The position numbers were made by a program, and so were the translations under genes. Positions 45,158 to 54,134 of a stretch of 64,000 nt of DNA are shown piece by piece (position 1 is the first letter of the stretch; each line of letters opens with the position of its first letter). The notes under the pieces were generated by a model. The model did no database searches and was not told where the DNA came from. It was given only the letters and a program-made list of their open reading frames with translations. This stretch comes from Neorhizobium tomejilense (GTDB taxonomy: Bacteria > Pseudomonadota > Alphaproteobacteria > Rhizobiales > Rhizobiaceae), in contig PVBG01000003.1 in NCBI GenBank assembly GCA_002968845.1, positions 124,001-188,000 of the forward strand. The letters run 5' to 3'.

Positions 45158-46142
45158 GCGTCCCTTCCAGCCACGCGATCACGCGGTCAGCAAGCGGTCC
45201 GGTGGTCGCCGGGGAGACGATGTCGCCGGCAATCACGTGATTGCCGGGATCGCCGGTCTGGCCGACATCGAAAAGCGCATGAGGCCCGCCCCAGCGGCCG
45301 GCGACCGCGCGCACCTTGTCGGGCCGGATGACCTGATCGAGCGAGGAGTAGAGGAAGAGGGCCGGCGTCCTGATCCGCTCCACCGGGCTCTCGACCGAGA
45401 GTTTCACGAGCGCTGCCATCGGGAGCAGCGCTGTTGTCGGATAGCGGGTCGTCCAGTGGGCGGCGTGGCGGTCGTTATAGGGCGTGAAGCCGCGGTTTTC
45501 CCCAAGCAGCAGCCGTGAAAGCTGCGGCGCGACCGGTGTCGTCAGCAGAAATGCAGCAAAGCTGTTGATGCCGTAGTTCGGCGATACGAACACGGCCGCC
45601 GAGATGCGCGATGCAATCTTCGGATCGGCAAGTGCGAGCGTCGCAAGCGAGGCGCCGGTCGAGGTGCCGATGACGACGACGCGATTGCCGAGCGCTTCAC
45701 CGATCGCGAGACTTTCGGAAAAATCCGCGAGCCAGTCTTCGAGATGCGCTTCGCCCATGGCGTCGCCGCTGCGACCGTGGCCGGCGAGGCGGGTGAAATA
45801 GAGATTGGCACCGAGCGCTGCCGCGACGCGGTCGGGCAGAGGGCGTATCTCCTCGGCCGAAGCCGAGAAGCCGTGCAGGTAGACGATCGCGAAAGCCGTC
45901 TTCGCCTTCGTCGCCGGATCGGCCCAGACCACCCGTTTGGCAGCACCCGGGCGAATGTCGGCGAAGTGGCTTTCGCTCGCGCCGAGATACGCGTCGATAT
46001 CGGCGCCGAGGCGGTTTTTGTCGAAAGCCGGAAAACCGTCAGCGGGCATGCGCGGGCCGGACATCAGCATCAGTCCGAAGGCGGCGACCAGGATCGCGCA
46101 GACATAAATGACCGTCCGCCATGACAACAATCTCCTCCGCAT
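45150..46142 (-). CDS. Membrane-anchored alpha/beta hydrolase
   Basis: 330 residues. One N-terminal hydrophobic helix (TVIYVCAILVAAFGLMLM, about residues 10-27) not followed by a clear cleavage site suggests an anchored periplasmic domain. The hydrolase core has IVYLHGFSASAEE, RLAGHGRSGDAMG, the nucleophile in VIGTSTGASLA (Ser), the acid in YSSLDQVIRP and His in GNHVIAG. The substrate is unknown; the fold resembles carboxylesterases or monoacylglycerol lipases. GGAGGGAG precedes the start. Confidence 0.85.
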   Translation of the reverse strand: MRRRLLSWRTVIYVCAILVAAFGLMLMSGPRMPADGFPAFDKNRLGADIDAYLGASESHFADIRPGAAKRVVWADPATKAKTAFAIVYLHGFSASAEEIRPLPDRVAAALGANLYFTRLAGHGRSGDAMGEAHLEDWLADFSESLAIGEALGNRVVVIGTSTGASLATLALADPKIASRISAAVFVSPNYGINSFAAFLLTTPVAPQLSRLLLGENRGFTPYNDRHAAHWTTRYPTTALLPMAALVKLSVESPVERIRTPALFLYSSLDQVIRPDKVRAVAGRWGGPHALFDVGQTGDPGNHVIAGDIVSPATTGPLADRVIAWLEGTLR

Positions 46143-46221
46143 CCGGCGCTCCCTCCGAACCAGGGGAGATGATAGGCGGGCTTGGTGACGGCGGGAAGTC
46201 TATCTGCCGCAGATTGGTGGC

Positions 46222-47235
46222 CTAACCGCATATCTGCGGTCGGGAGGGTAGGGCACAGAAGCCGCGGCGCTCCACCTCGGGCCGTGTCTTCTCGATCACG
46301 TTGGTCCAGACGAGGCCCGGAAAGCCTGAAGGCACCAGATCCCACGCATCCCGGTCGTCTATGCCGGAAGATCCGGCATCGCCAGCCTCGAACGGGCCGA
46401 TCAGCACGACATCCGATCCTGCTGCCTGCATCCGGTTGTAGAAACGCTCCGGCCAGCCCCAGAGTAGGAAGGCAAGATTGGCGGGAACCGGGACCAGGGT
46501 ATTGCGGCAGGCTTCCGGCACATGGCCGCTCCAGCCGAGCGCCAGGTAGTTGAGGAGGCAGGATTTGGCCGTGCGGTTGGAATAGCCGGGAAGGCCAGGG
46601 ACAAGCGCCACCGCTTTTTCGGTCGGCTCGTTTCCGCCATAAACGCCGAACGCCGCCGCCCGCGCGCCGGGGTCAGTCTTGAGAAGCGTTGCCAGAGCTT
46701 CGCCTTCCTCCGTGCGGCGGCTCTTGAAGTTGATCAGGAAACGGCCGTCCGGCAGGGCGGCAAAAACCTCCGGCAAGGTCGGCATCAGGCCTTTGCCCTG
46801 GCCTCGGAACGGAAAGGTCCGGCCGCCATCGGCGGTGTAGCCGTAGCCGATGTCGAGTGTCTTCAAAACCGGCATCGGCGTCTGTTCCGTGACGCCCTTG
46901 GCCTCGGTGCGGCAATCGAGCGTCCAGTCGTGGAAAACGGCGAACTGCTTGTCCGGCGTCAGATGCACGTCGAGTTCGACCACGTCGGCGCCGGCATCGA
47001 AGGCGGCCTTCATGCCTGCCACGGTATTTTCCAGATAGGCATGCGTCGGCGGCAGCATCAGGCTCGCCGTGCAGGTATCGTTCTTGATGTCGGTGGCATC
47101 GAAAAGCTGATGTTGCCCGCGATGGGCAATGATCCTGAGCGGAGTTTCCGGGAAGCGGGAGAACAGGGAGGTATTGCCGATCCAAAGCGCGGCGATGGCG
47201 GCGAGGAGGAATGCTGCGGCGATCTTCCATTTCAT
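46222..47235 (-). CDS. Glycerophosphodiester phosphodiesterase family protein
   Basis: 337 residues. An N-terminal helix (KIAAAFLLAAIAALWIG) directs it to or through the membrane. The GDPD barrel shows the catalytic pair HRG...H: IIAHRGQHQ (about residue 40), ENTVAGMKAAFDAGADVVELDVHLTPD and VFHDWTLDC. It would release sn-glycerol 3-phosphate from deacylated phospholipids in the periplasm. An insert of about 20 residues between HRG and EN contains two cysteines. The start at 47235 has only a distant AGGA. Divergent from the HlyU-type gene. Confidence 0.88.
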   Translation of the reverse strand: MKWKIAAAFLLAAIAALWIGNTSLFSRFPETPLRIIAHRGQHQLFDATDIKNDTCTASLMLPPTHAYLENTVAGMKAAFDAGADVVELDVHLTPDKQFAVFHDWTLDCRTEAKGVTEQTPMPVLKTLDIGYGYTADGGRTFPFRGQGKGLMPTLPEVFAALPDGRFLINFKSRRTEEGEALATLLKTDPGARAAAFGVYGGNEPTEKAVALVPGLPGYSNRTAKSCLLNYLALGWSGHVPEACRNTLVPVPANLAFLLWGWPERFYNRMQAAGSDVVLIGPFEAGDAGSSGIDDRDAWDLVPSGFPGLVWTNVIEKTRPEVERRGFCALPSRPQICG

Positions 47236-47339
47236 GCGGTCAGGTTCCTGAATCGTGCGGGTGATATGAGACGTTGGATTGTGACTTTTCCTTGGGTATC
47301 CTGCTTCCGGCTCGCGCAGGAATATGCTAGGCAGCCGAC

Positions 47340-47663
47340 ATGGCTTCGTTTTTGTCCAATATTTTCTCGATGTTCTCTGGCGGCGGCAAATCGGCCGAGG
47401 CACCTGCTGCTTCCGCCAAGCCGGTCGAGCATGGCGGCTGCATCATCCATCCGGCGCCGATCCGCGAAGGCTCGCAGTTCCGGCTGGCCGGACGTATCGA
47501 GAAGGACGTAGACGGCGAAACGCTGGTGCGCAATTTCGTTCGCGCCGACGTCTTTACCTCCATGGACGACGCGGTCGAATATACCGTCCGCAAGGCTCAG
47601 CAGATCATCGACCAGAATGGTCCCTCGCTGTTTTCCGATGGGGAGAAGTCGCGCTCCGCGTGA
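47340..47663 (+). CDS. HlyU family protein
   Basis: 107 residues. After a short Ser/Ala-rich leader, the HlyU domain is clear: HGGCIIHPAPIREGSQFRLAGRIEKDVDGE, then HFIRAD-like NFVRADVFTSMDDAVEYTVRKAQQIIDQNG. Vibrio HlyU is a redox-linked winged-helix regulator, but in alphaproteobacteria this short domain family is of unverified function and may be cytoplasmic and non-DNA-binding. It ends 108 bases before the ammonium transporter fusion. Confidence 0.8.
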   Translation: MASFLSNIFSMFSGGGKSAEAPAASAKPVEHGGCIIHPAPIREGSQFRLAGRIEKDVDGETLVRNFVRADVFTSMDDAVEYTVRKAQQIIDQNGPSLFSDGEKSRSA

Positions 47664-47675
47664 CATGCGTTCCGC

Positions 47676-47703
47676 ATTGTGATCGCAAAAATTGTGAGTC
47701 ACA
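47676..47703 (+). promoter_or_regulatory. Direct repeat and palindrome upstream of the Amt fusion gene
   Basis: ATTGTGA occurs at 47676-47682 and 47691-47697 (15-base period), the second copy overlapping the 11-base palindrome TGTGAGTCACA at 47693-47703. The stretch to 47725 is AT-rich and probably carries the promoter. No sigma-54 or NtrC-type site is obvious. Confidence 0.35.
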
Positions 47704-47771
47704 CTCAAAATTAAAGCATTAGCGATAGCTTGAAGCATCTGTTCCGATGTCTTTTCTGCGGTCGATTTTTA

Positions 47772-50700
47772 ATGCGATCTCGCTGGTCATATTTTATGCT
47801 TTTTATCGGCTCCGGGCTTTCCGGCGGCCTTGTCCCTGGTCTTGCCTTGGCGGATGACCTTGCTTCGGGCGCCTCGCGGCTGGACATGACCTGGGTTCTC
47901 GTCGCCGCCGGAATGGTGATGATGATGCAGGTCGGCTTCCTTCTTCTCGAAGCCGGCATGGTGCGCTCGAAGAATTCGATCAACGTAGCCCAGAAAAACC
48001 TTCTCGATTTCGTCTTCGGCGTCGTCGCCTTCGCCGCGGTCGGCTTCATGATCGCCTTCAGCCGTTCGAACGGCTTCCTGTTCGGAGCACAGAGCGAGTT
48101 CTATTTCCTGCGTGGTCTCGACAGCTGGCAATCGGCCTTTTTCGTCTTCCAGGTCATGTTCTGCGGCACCGCCGCGACGATCGTGTCGGGCGCCGTCGCC
48201 GAGCGCATGAAGCTGGCGGCCTATGTGTTCGGCTCGTTGTTCATGTCGGGGCTGATCTATCCGGTCTTCGTGCACTGGGCCTGGGGCTCGGCGCTGTTCC
48301 CGAACGCATCCGCCTTCCTCTCCCAGATGGGGTTCGTCGATTTCGCCGGTTCCACGGTCGTTCATTCGAGCGGGGGCTGGGTGGCGCTGGCGGCCTGCAT
48401 GATTATCGGCCCGCGCATCGGCAAGTTCGATGCCGACGGCACGCCGGTCAGGATCGCCGGCCATAGCCCTGTTCTCTCGACCACCGGCGCGCTGCTGCTC
48501 TTCATCGGTTGGATCGGCTTCAACGGCGGTTCGACGCTCGGCGTTACCGACCAGGTGGCGCCGATCATCATGAATACGGTGCTGGCCGGCGGCATGGGCA
48601 CCTGCGTCGGTTATGTCATAGGCTTCTACCAGGACGGCGTCATCCTCCCGGAAAAATCGAATTCCGGCATGCTCGGCGGGCTCGTTGCGGTCACCGCCGG
48701 CTGCCATATCCTCGATCCGGCAAGCGCGCTGATGGTCGGGGCGATCGGCGGCGCGGTGGCGATCTTCGGCAACGCCTTCATCGAGAGAACGCTCAAGATC
48801 GACGATGCTGTCGGCGCGATTGGCGTGCATGCCTTTGCCGGCGTCACCGGAACCCTGCTTCTGGCGCTTCTCGCGCCGGTCGATCAGCTTCCGGCTGGCG
48901 GCAGGCTGGCGCAGCTGCATGTGCAGCTGGTCGGCGTCGGCGTCAATTTCTACTGGTCCTTCGGTCTCGGCTACGCCTTCTTCTGGGCGGCCGACCGGCT
49001 GATGCGCATCCGCGTTTCGGCGAAAGACGAAGAGGACGGGCTGAACCTTGCCGAACACGCGACCCGCCTCGGCGTCGGCCACGTGGAGGATGCGCTGACC
49101 GATCTTCTCGGCGGCAAGGCCGACCTGCGCAAGCGCCTCCCCATGGTCAAGGGCGACGAGGCGGAAAAGCTGACCGGCCTTTTCAACCGGCTGATGGACA
49201 ATGTCGAGCAGGAGGAGCGCAGCCGCGGAGAGCTGATCGAGCTCCGGCGCGACAATGAGGAATCAGAGCGCGTCGCAGCGCTTGCGAACGCCACATTCGA
49301 GGCGATCCTGATCCACCGGGACGGGGTCATCGTCGATGGCAACGAGCAGCTCGGCAAGATGATTGGCCTGCCGCTTGTCGAGATCATCGGCCGTTCCGCC
49401 TTCGATTTCCTGCATGACGGCGAGACGATCCGCGTCGTCGACATGATGCAACTCAACGACGACAACAGCCACGAGATCCGCGTGAGGCTGGCGAACGGCG
49501 AGGAGATTCCCGTCGAGGCGCGCGGTCGCGACATCCTATATCGCGGCGAGAAGGCCCGTATCGGCTGCCTTGTCGACCTCAGGGAGCGCAAGCTGGCGGA
49601 GAGCCGCATGCGCTACCTCGCCCTCCACGATCCGCTGACCGGACTGCCGAACCGCGTGCTGTTTTCCGAGCGGCTGACCGAACTGGTGGACGCGGCTGGA
49701 AACGGCAAGGGATGCGGCGTGCTGATGGTCGATCTCGACCGCTTCAAGGACATCAACGACATCCATGGCCACCAGGCGGGCGACGCGGTGATCCGAGAAA
49801 CCGCCGTCCGGCTTGCGGCCGAAGCCGGTCCGGACAACATTGTCGCCCGGCTCGGTGGAGACGAGTTCGCCGTCGTCATCGCCCATACGTCCGATACCGA
49901 CGAACTGGAGAAATTCGGCGATCGGCTGCTCGCCGCGATGGCCTACCCGATCGATATCGGCCACGGCGAGCAGGTCAATGTCAGCGTCAGCATCGGCGTT
50001 GCGCTCTGCCCCGAAAACGCGGGGGACATGGACGCGCTGATCGGCTGCGCCGACGTTGCGCTCTATCATGCCAAGAATGCCGGCCGGAACGCCTGTCGCA
50101 TGTTCAAGCAGGGTATGAACGAACTGATCGAAAAGCGCCGGGCGCTGGAAGGCGATCTGGAAATCGCCCTGCAGCGGGGCGAGTTCGAACTCTACCTGCA
50201 GCCGCGCGTCGAGGCCGAAAGCGGCCTCATTATCGGCCACGAGGCGCTGCTGCGCTGGTTCCATCCGAAGCGCGGCATGATCAGCCCGGGCGATTTCATT
50301 CCGGTCGCCGAAGCCTCCGGCAAGATCATCCGGCTCGGCGCCTGGGTGCTTGCCGAGGCCTGCAGAATACTCGACGACCTCAACGGCCATATCAGCGTCA
50401 ACGTCAGCCCGCTGCAGTTTCGTCACGCGGATTTCGTCGCCGATCTTGCCGACCTGCTGAAGCGCACCGGCGCCGATCCGCACCGGATCGAGCTCGAGAT
50501 CACCGAAAGCGTGCTGATCGAGGACGACAAGCGCGCCGTGCAGATCCTCAACGATCTGAAGCGCATGGGCTTCCACATCGCGCTCGACGATTTCGGCACG
50601 GGATATTCGTCCCTAAGCTATCTGAGCCGCTATCCGTTCGACACGATCAAGATCGACCGCAGCTTCGTCAACAACCTGAACCTGGTCGACAATGCGCAGA

Positions 50701-50984
50701 TCATCGTCCGCACGATCATCGACCTCGGCACCGGCCTTGGCATGAAGATCGTCGCCGAAGGCGTCGAGACGACCGAGCAGGCGCTGTTCCTTGCGCATGC
50801 AGGCTGCGACGAGCTGCAGGGTTATCTTCTCGGCAGGCCCCGGAAAGTCAGCGAGATCACGCGCGAAATCGATCCGGCCATCGCCACTCAGCTCCGTAAC
50901 GTGCCAAAGAAGCTGCCGGAGATCCAGGATTACCCCACGTTCGAAGGGGAAACCCACCAGCCGTTGTTGCATAGTCATGCATAA
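47772..50984 (+). CDS. Ammonium transporter-PAS-GGDEF-EAL fusion protein
   Basis: About 1070 residues. After a hydrophobic N terminus, a full Amt channel domain occupies about residues 20-425. It keeps the AmtB Phe gate (FQVMFCGT), the Asp and first pore His in VDFAGSTVVHSS, the GWIGFNGGS segment and the second pore His in GVHAFAG, so it looks able to conduct. A linker and PAS domain (about 480-600) lead to a GGDEF domain with intact RLGGDEF (about residue 693) but no RxxD inhibitory site. An EAL domain follows with EAL, DDFGTG and VAEGVET motifs intact. It could turn ammonium passage into c-di-GMP synthesis or breakdown. ATG at 47772 is preferred; TTG at 47730 is an alternative. Confidence 0.93.
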   Translation: MRSRWSYFMLFIGSGLSGGLVPGLALADDLASGASRLDMTWVLVAAGMVMMMQVGFLLLEAGMVRSKNSINVAQKNLLDFVFGVVAFAAVGFMIAFSRSNGFLFGAQSEFYFLRGLDSWQSAFFVFQVMFCGTAATIVSGAVAERMKLAAYVFGSLFMSGLIYPVFVHWAWGSALFPNASAFLSQMGFVDFAGSTVVHSSGGWVALAACMIIGPRIGKFDADGTPVRIAGHSPVLSTTGALLLFIGWIGFNGGSTLGVTDQVAPIIMNTVLAGGMGTCVGYVIGFYQDGVILPEKSNSGMLGGLVAVTAGCHILDPASALMVGAIGGAVAIFGNAFIERTLKIDDAVGAIGVHAFAGVTGTLLLALLAPVDQLPAGGRLAQLHVQLVGVGVNFYWSFGLGYAFFWAADRLMRIRVSAKDEEDGLNLAEHATRLGVGHVEDALTDLLGGKADLRKRLPMVKGDEAEKLTGLFNRLMDNVEQEERSRGELIELRRDNEESERVAALANATFEAILIHRDGVIVDGNEQLGKMIGLPLVEIIGRSAFDFLHDGETIRVVDMMQLNDDNSHEIRVRLANGEEIPVEARGRDILYRGEKARIGCLVDLRERKLAESRMRYLALHDPLTGLPNRVLFSERLTELVDAAGNGKGCGVLMVDLDRFKDINDIHGHQAGDAVIRETAVRLAAEAGPDNIVARLGGDEFAVVIAHTSDTDELEKFGDRLLAAMAYPIDIGHGEQVNVSVSIGVALCPENAGDMDALIGCADVALYHAKNAGRNACRMFKQGMNELIEKRRALEGDLEIALQRGEFELYLQPRVEAESGLIIGHEALLRWFHPKRGMISPGDFIPVAEASGKIIRLGAWVLAEACRILDDLNGHISVNVSPLQFRHADFVADLADLLKRTGADPHRIELEITESVLIEDDKRAVQILNDLKRMGFHIALDDFGTGYSSLSYLSRYPFDTIKIDRSFVNNLNLVDNAQIIVRTIIDLGTGLGMKIVAEGVETTEQALFLAHAGCDELQGYLLGRPRKVSEITREIDPAIATQLRNVPKKLPEIQDYPTFEGETHQPLLHSHA

Positions 50985-51069
50985 TGGCCATACTCCGCAC
51001 GGGTTGAAGCACGTAAAACGATAGCCGTTACAGCGGTATAGCGTCTGCAGGGGGTGAAAGCGGATCGAA

Positions 51070-52353
51070 ATGCAGGTGTTCAATCTCGCCCTCTTTCTTC
51101 TCGAAGCGGTGTTCTATTTCGCGGTCATGACCGCCTTCCTGCATTTCCGCCGCCATCTCGGCCTTGGCATATTTCTTGCGGCACTCGGCGTCATGCATTT
51201 CATGGAGACCTATCTTGCGGCGGTCTTCTACATCGAACTTCCGTTCGGCACCGTTTCACCAGGCTCGTCGGTCTTTTTTGCCGGGAAGCTGATGATGATC
51301 CTGCTCCTTTACCTGAAGGAGGATGCGGCAGTCGTCCGCCAGCCGATCTATGGGCTTTTTCTCGGCAATCTCCTGACGGTCGGCATCGCCCAGATTCTCC
51401 AGGCGCATGAGGTCGTGGCACTGCCGGGCGGCCGCGCCGCAGACATGGTGTTCCTGAGCGAGATGGGCTGGCTGATGGTGTGGGGCACGGCGCTGCTCTA
51501 TGTCGACGCGATCGGCATCATCCTGCTCTATGAGCGGCTGGGGCGGGTGCTGCGCGGCAATGTGGTGCTGCGTTTCGCGATCAGCGGCGCGGCTGTCCTG
51601 ACCTTCGACCAGATCGGCTTTTATTCGGCGCTGAACATCCTCTTCGGTGCGCCGCCTTCGGTCTTCTTCGGTGGGTGGTATGCCAAGCTGCTGTCCGTGG
51701 TGCTCTATTCGCTGCTGTTTGCCGTCTATCTCAAGATCGAGCAGATCCCGCGGCTCGCCAGATCGACGCGCGAGATCACCGATATCTTCAACGACTTGAC
51801 GTTCCGCGAGCGTTATCAGGCGCTGCTTGCTAAGAGCGGCGTCGACGGGCTGACCGGCCTTTTCGATCGAGGCCGACTGGAGGCAGACGTTCCGAAGCTC
51901 ATTCACCGCTGCCTCGATCGCGGAACAGGGCTCAGCCTTATCATTGTCGACGCGGATCATTTCAAGCAGGTCAACGACCTCTTCGGCCATCTGAAGGGCG
52001 ACGAGGTGCTGAAGGAAATTGCGCTATGTCTGCAGGCGGGCTCGCGCCCGAGCGACCATCTTTCCCGTTTCGGCGGCGAGGAGTTCGTGCTGATCCTGCC
52101 CGATACCGATCACGACGGCGCCCTGACGATCGCAGAACGTCTGCGCATTGCGATCTGCCGATCGGTCATACGTCCTGACGGCCAATGCGTGACTGTCTCG
52201 ATCGGCGTGGCCACGGCTCCGGAAGACGGACACGCACTCGATACACTGCTCGGGCGCGCCGACGAGCGGCTCTACCGCGCAAAAAATGACGGCCGGGACA
52301 ATGTCCACGGCCGTCTTGGCAGGCTCGTCCCGTCAGGCGCAGGGACGGCTTAA
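51070..52353 (+). CDS. Membrane diguanylate cyclase with multi-pass N-terminal sensor
   Basis: 427 residues. The first 230 form about seven hydrophobic segments with short loops; parts such as GWYAKLLSVVLYSLLFAVYL recall YhhQ/VUT-type transporters, a tentative likeness. The GGDEF domain (about 260-415) has the active FGGEEF motif (about residue 334) and an intact RPSD product-inhibition site five residues before it. It therefore should make c-di-GMP under feedback control. It is 85 bases downstream of the Amt fusion on the same strand and its stop overlaps that of azoR. Confidence 0.88.
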   Translation: MQVFNLALFLLEAVFYFAVMTAFLHFRRHLGLGIFLAALGVMHFMETYLAAVFYIELPFGTVSPGSSVFFAGKLMMILLLYLKEDAAVVRQPIYGLFLGNLLTVGIAQILQAHEVVALPGGRAADMVFLSEMGWLMVWGTALLYVDAIGIILLYERLGRVLRGNVVLRFAISGAAVLTFDQIGFYSALNILFGAPPSVFFGGWYAKLLSVVLYSLLFAVYLKIEQIPRLARSTREITDIFNDLTFRERYQALLAKSGVDGLTGLFDRGRLEADVPKLIHRCLDRGTGLSLIIVDADHFKQVNDLFGHLKGDEVLKEIALCLQAGSRPSDHLSRFGGEEFVLILPDTDHDGALTIAERLRIAICRSVIRPDGQCVTVSIGVATAPEDGHALDTLLGRADERLYRAKNDGRDNVHGRLGRLVPSGAGTA

Positions 52354-52967
52354 GCGGCGAGAGCGAGCTGCCGGTTGCGCTGCTGGGCGCTGGCGATCGC
52401 CTTTTCAGCAGCCTCGGGGCCGAAGGCGACGCCTTCGACATAGATGACTTCCACATCGGTCATACCCAGGAAGCCGAGGATGGTCGTGAGGTACGGGACG
52501 GCATGGTTCATGCCGGTGGCCGGGCCTTCGGAATAGACGCCGCCGGAGGCGAGCACGATATAGATCTTCTTACCCTTGGCGAGGCCTTCCGGGCCTTCAG
52601 CCGTATAGCGGAACGTCTGGCCAGCGCGGGCAATGTTGTCGATCCAGCTCTTCAGCGTCGAATAAATGTTGAAGTTGATGAGGCCGGTGGCGATGACCAC
52701 GGTATCGGCAGCCATCAGTTCGGCGACCAGCTTGTCGGAATAGTCGGCGGCGGCAGCTTCTGCCGGGGTGCGGTCAGCCGCAGGCTTGCGGATGGCGGAC
52801 GTTGTGACGCTGTCGAGATGCGGGATCGGATTGGCACCGAGATCGCGATGGACGACCGACGTACCATTGTCGCGGGCGCTCAGTTCGTTGGCAAGGTCAT
52901 GGGCGACCTTGCTGGAGAGCGAGTCGTCGCCGCGCGGGCTGGAAGTGACGAGGAGGATCGAGGACAT
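52350..52967 (-). CDS. azoR: FMN-dependent NADH azoreductase
   Basis: 205 residues of the flavodoxin-like AzoR family: SSPRGDDSLSSKVAHDLA binds the FMN phosphate, and NFNIYSTLKSWIDNIARAGQTFRYTAEGPEGL and ASGGVYSEG are family hallmarks. It reduces quinones and azo compounds with NADH. The gene is divergent from a LysR regulator at 53121 with an inverted repeat between, so it is probably induced by that regulator in response to quinones or electrophiles. Confidence 0.95.
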   Translation of the reverse strand: MSSILLVTSSPRGDDSLSSKVAHDLANELSARDNGTSVVHRDLGANPIPHLDSVTTSAIRKPAADRTPAEAAAADYSDKLVAELMAADTVVIATGLINFNIYSTLKSWIDNIARAGQTFRYTAEGPEGLAKGKKIYIVLASGGVYSEGPATGMNHAVPYLTTILGFLGMTDVEVIYVEGVAFGPEAAEKAIASAQQRNRQLALAA

Positions 52968-53087
52968 GCTTCTTTTCCTTATCTGGAGATCTTATCTGCG
53001 GTCTTGGGCCTGCAGAAGGATTGGGGAGCGGGTGGATCCGCCGTGTTCGAGAGAATAGATAGGCGTGGACGCCCATCGATAAAACTG

Positions 53088-53107
53088 AGATAATATCGAA
53101 GCTATCT
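53088..53107. promoter_or_regulatory. Candidate LysR operator between azoR and its divergent regulator
   Basis: Inverted repeat AGATA-N10-TATCT inside a stretch rich in repeated ATCGA. It lies 14 bases before the LysR gene and 120 bases before azoR, a usual place for a LysR recognition site that autorepresses and activates the divergent gene. Confidence 0.45.
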
Positions 53108-53120
53108 ATCGAAAATCTGG

Positions 53121-54098
53121 ATGACGACCATGGATGCCAATCCCACACTCGATCAGTTGCAGGTGTTTCTGGCGGTTGCCGAAACGGGCAGCTTTTCCGC
53201 AGCTTCGCGGGTGCTGAACCGGGCGCAATCGGTGGTCAGCTATACGATCGGCAATCTTGAAGCCCAGCTGGAAGTGACGCTTTTCGAGCGCAGCGGCGCC
53301 CGCCAGCCCAAGTTGACCGAAGCGGGCAAGGCGCTGCTGACGGACGCCCGGCGCATTGTCGCCGACCTCCAGGTGATGCGCGCCCGGGCCAAGAGCATCA
53401 AGCAGGGGCTGGAGGCAGAACTGTCGGTGGCGCTGAGCGTGATGGTTCCGTCGGATGCCGTCGTGACGGAGCTGCGCGAGTTCCGGGAGAGGTTCCCGAG
53501 CGTGGCGCTCAATCTCAATATCGGCGAGCTCGGCATGGTCATGGAGATGGTCATTTCCGGGAAGGCCGATATCGGTATCGGCGGATCGATCCTTCGGCAG
53601 GAGGATTCGGTGGTGATGGAGAAGATCGGCTACTCCTTCATGATCCCGGTCGCCGCTGCCGAACATCCGCTTGCAAAACTCGGTCGGCCCCTGACGCTCG
53701 CGGACGTGCGCGAAGAAGTCCAGATGGTCGTCACGGACACATCCGGCCTGACCAAGGGCCGCGATTTCAATGTCCTGTCCTACAAGACATGGCGCGTCAG
53801 CGACATCGCCACAAAACACCAGTTGATCAAGGGTGGTCTTGGCTGGGGCGGCCTGCCGGCTTCGGTCGCCGGACGGGACATCATGGACGGAACTCTCGTG
53901 GCGCTCGATCTCGAAGCCTACGAGCAGAGCCAATACCCGCTCTATGCCATGCGAAAAGCAGCAAACCCGCTGGGACCTGCGGGCCGGTGGCTGGTCGAGG
54001 CCATGGAGCGCCGCCTTTCGAGCTGCCCGAGCCATGACGACTTCAAGCAGATGCTCGGCATCGAACCTCGGGAAGGGATCCCTCAAGCCGCCGAATAG
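53121..54098 (+). CDS. LysR family transcriptional regulator
   Basis: 325 residues. DNA-binding domain about residues 9-68 (LDQLQVFLAVAETGSFSAASRVLNRAQSVVSYTIGNLE) and an effector domain with GELGMVMEMVISGKADIGIGG. The variant recognition helix (RAQSVVSYTI) is common among rhizobial LysR proteins next to azoR-like genes. Start at 53121 or the ATG at 53130. It likely regulates azoR and itself. Confidence 0.93.
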   Translation: MTTMDANPTLDQLQVFLAVAETGSFSAASRVLNRAQSVVSYTIGNLEAQLEVTLFERSGARQPKLTEAGKALLTDARRIVADLQVMRARAKSIKQGLEAELSVALSVMVPSDAVVTELREFRERFPSVALNLNIGELGMVMEMVISGKADIGIGGSILRQEDSVVMEKIGYSFMIPVAAAEHPLAKLGRPLTLADVREEVQMVVTDTSGLTKGRDFNVLSYKTWRVSDIATKHQLIKGGLGWGGLPASVAGRDIMDGTLVALDLEAYEQSQYPLYAMRKAANPLGPAGRWLVEAMERRLSSCPSHDDFKQMLGIEPREGIPQAAE

Positions 54099-54134
54099 CC
54101 GAGCCGGTTCCGGCCGAGCGCATCGACGCGGGGT

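Noticed and set aside
47664..47771. Sigma-54/NtrC-type promoter upstream of the Amt fusion.
   Set aside because: Nitrogen control would be expected for an amt gene, but no GG-N10-GC element of the right form was found.
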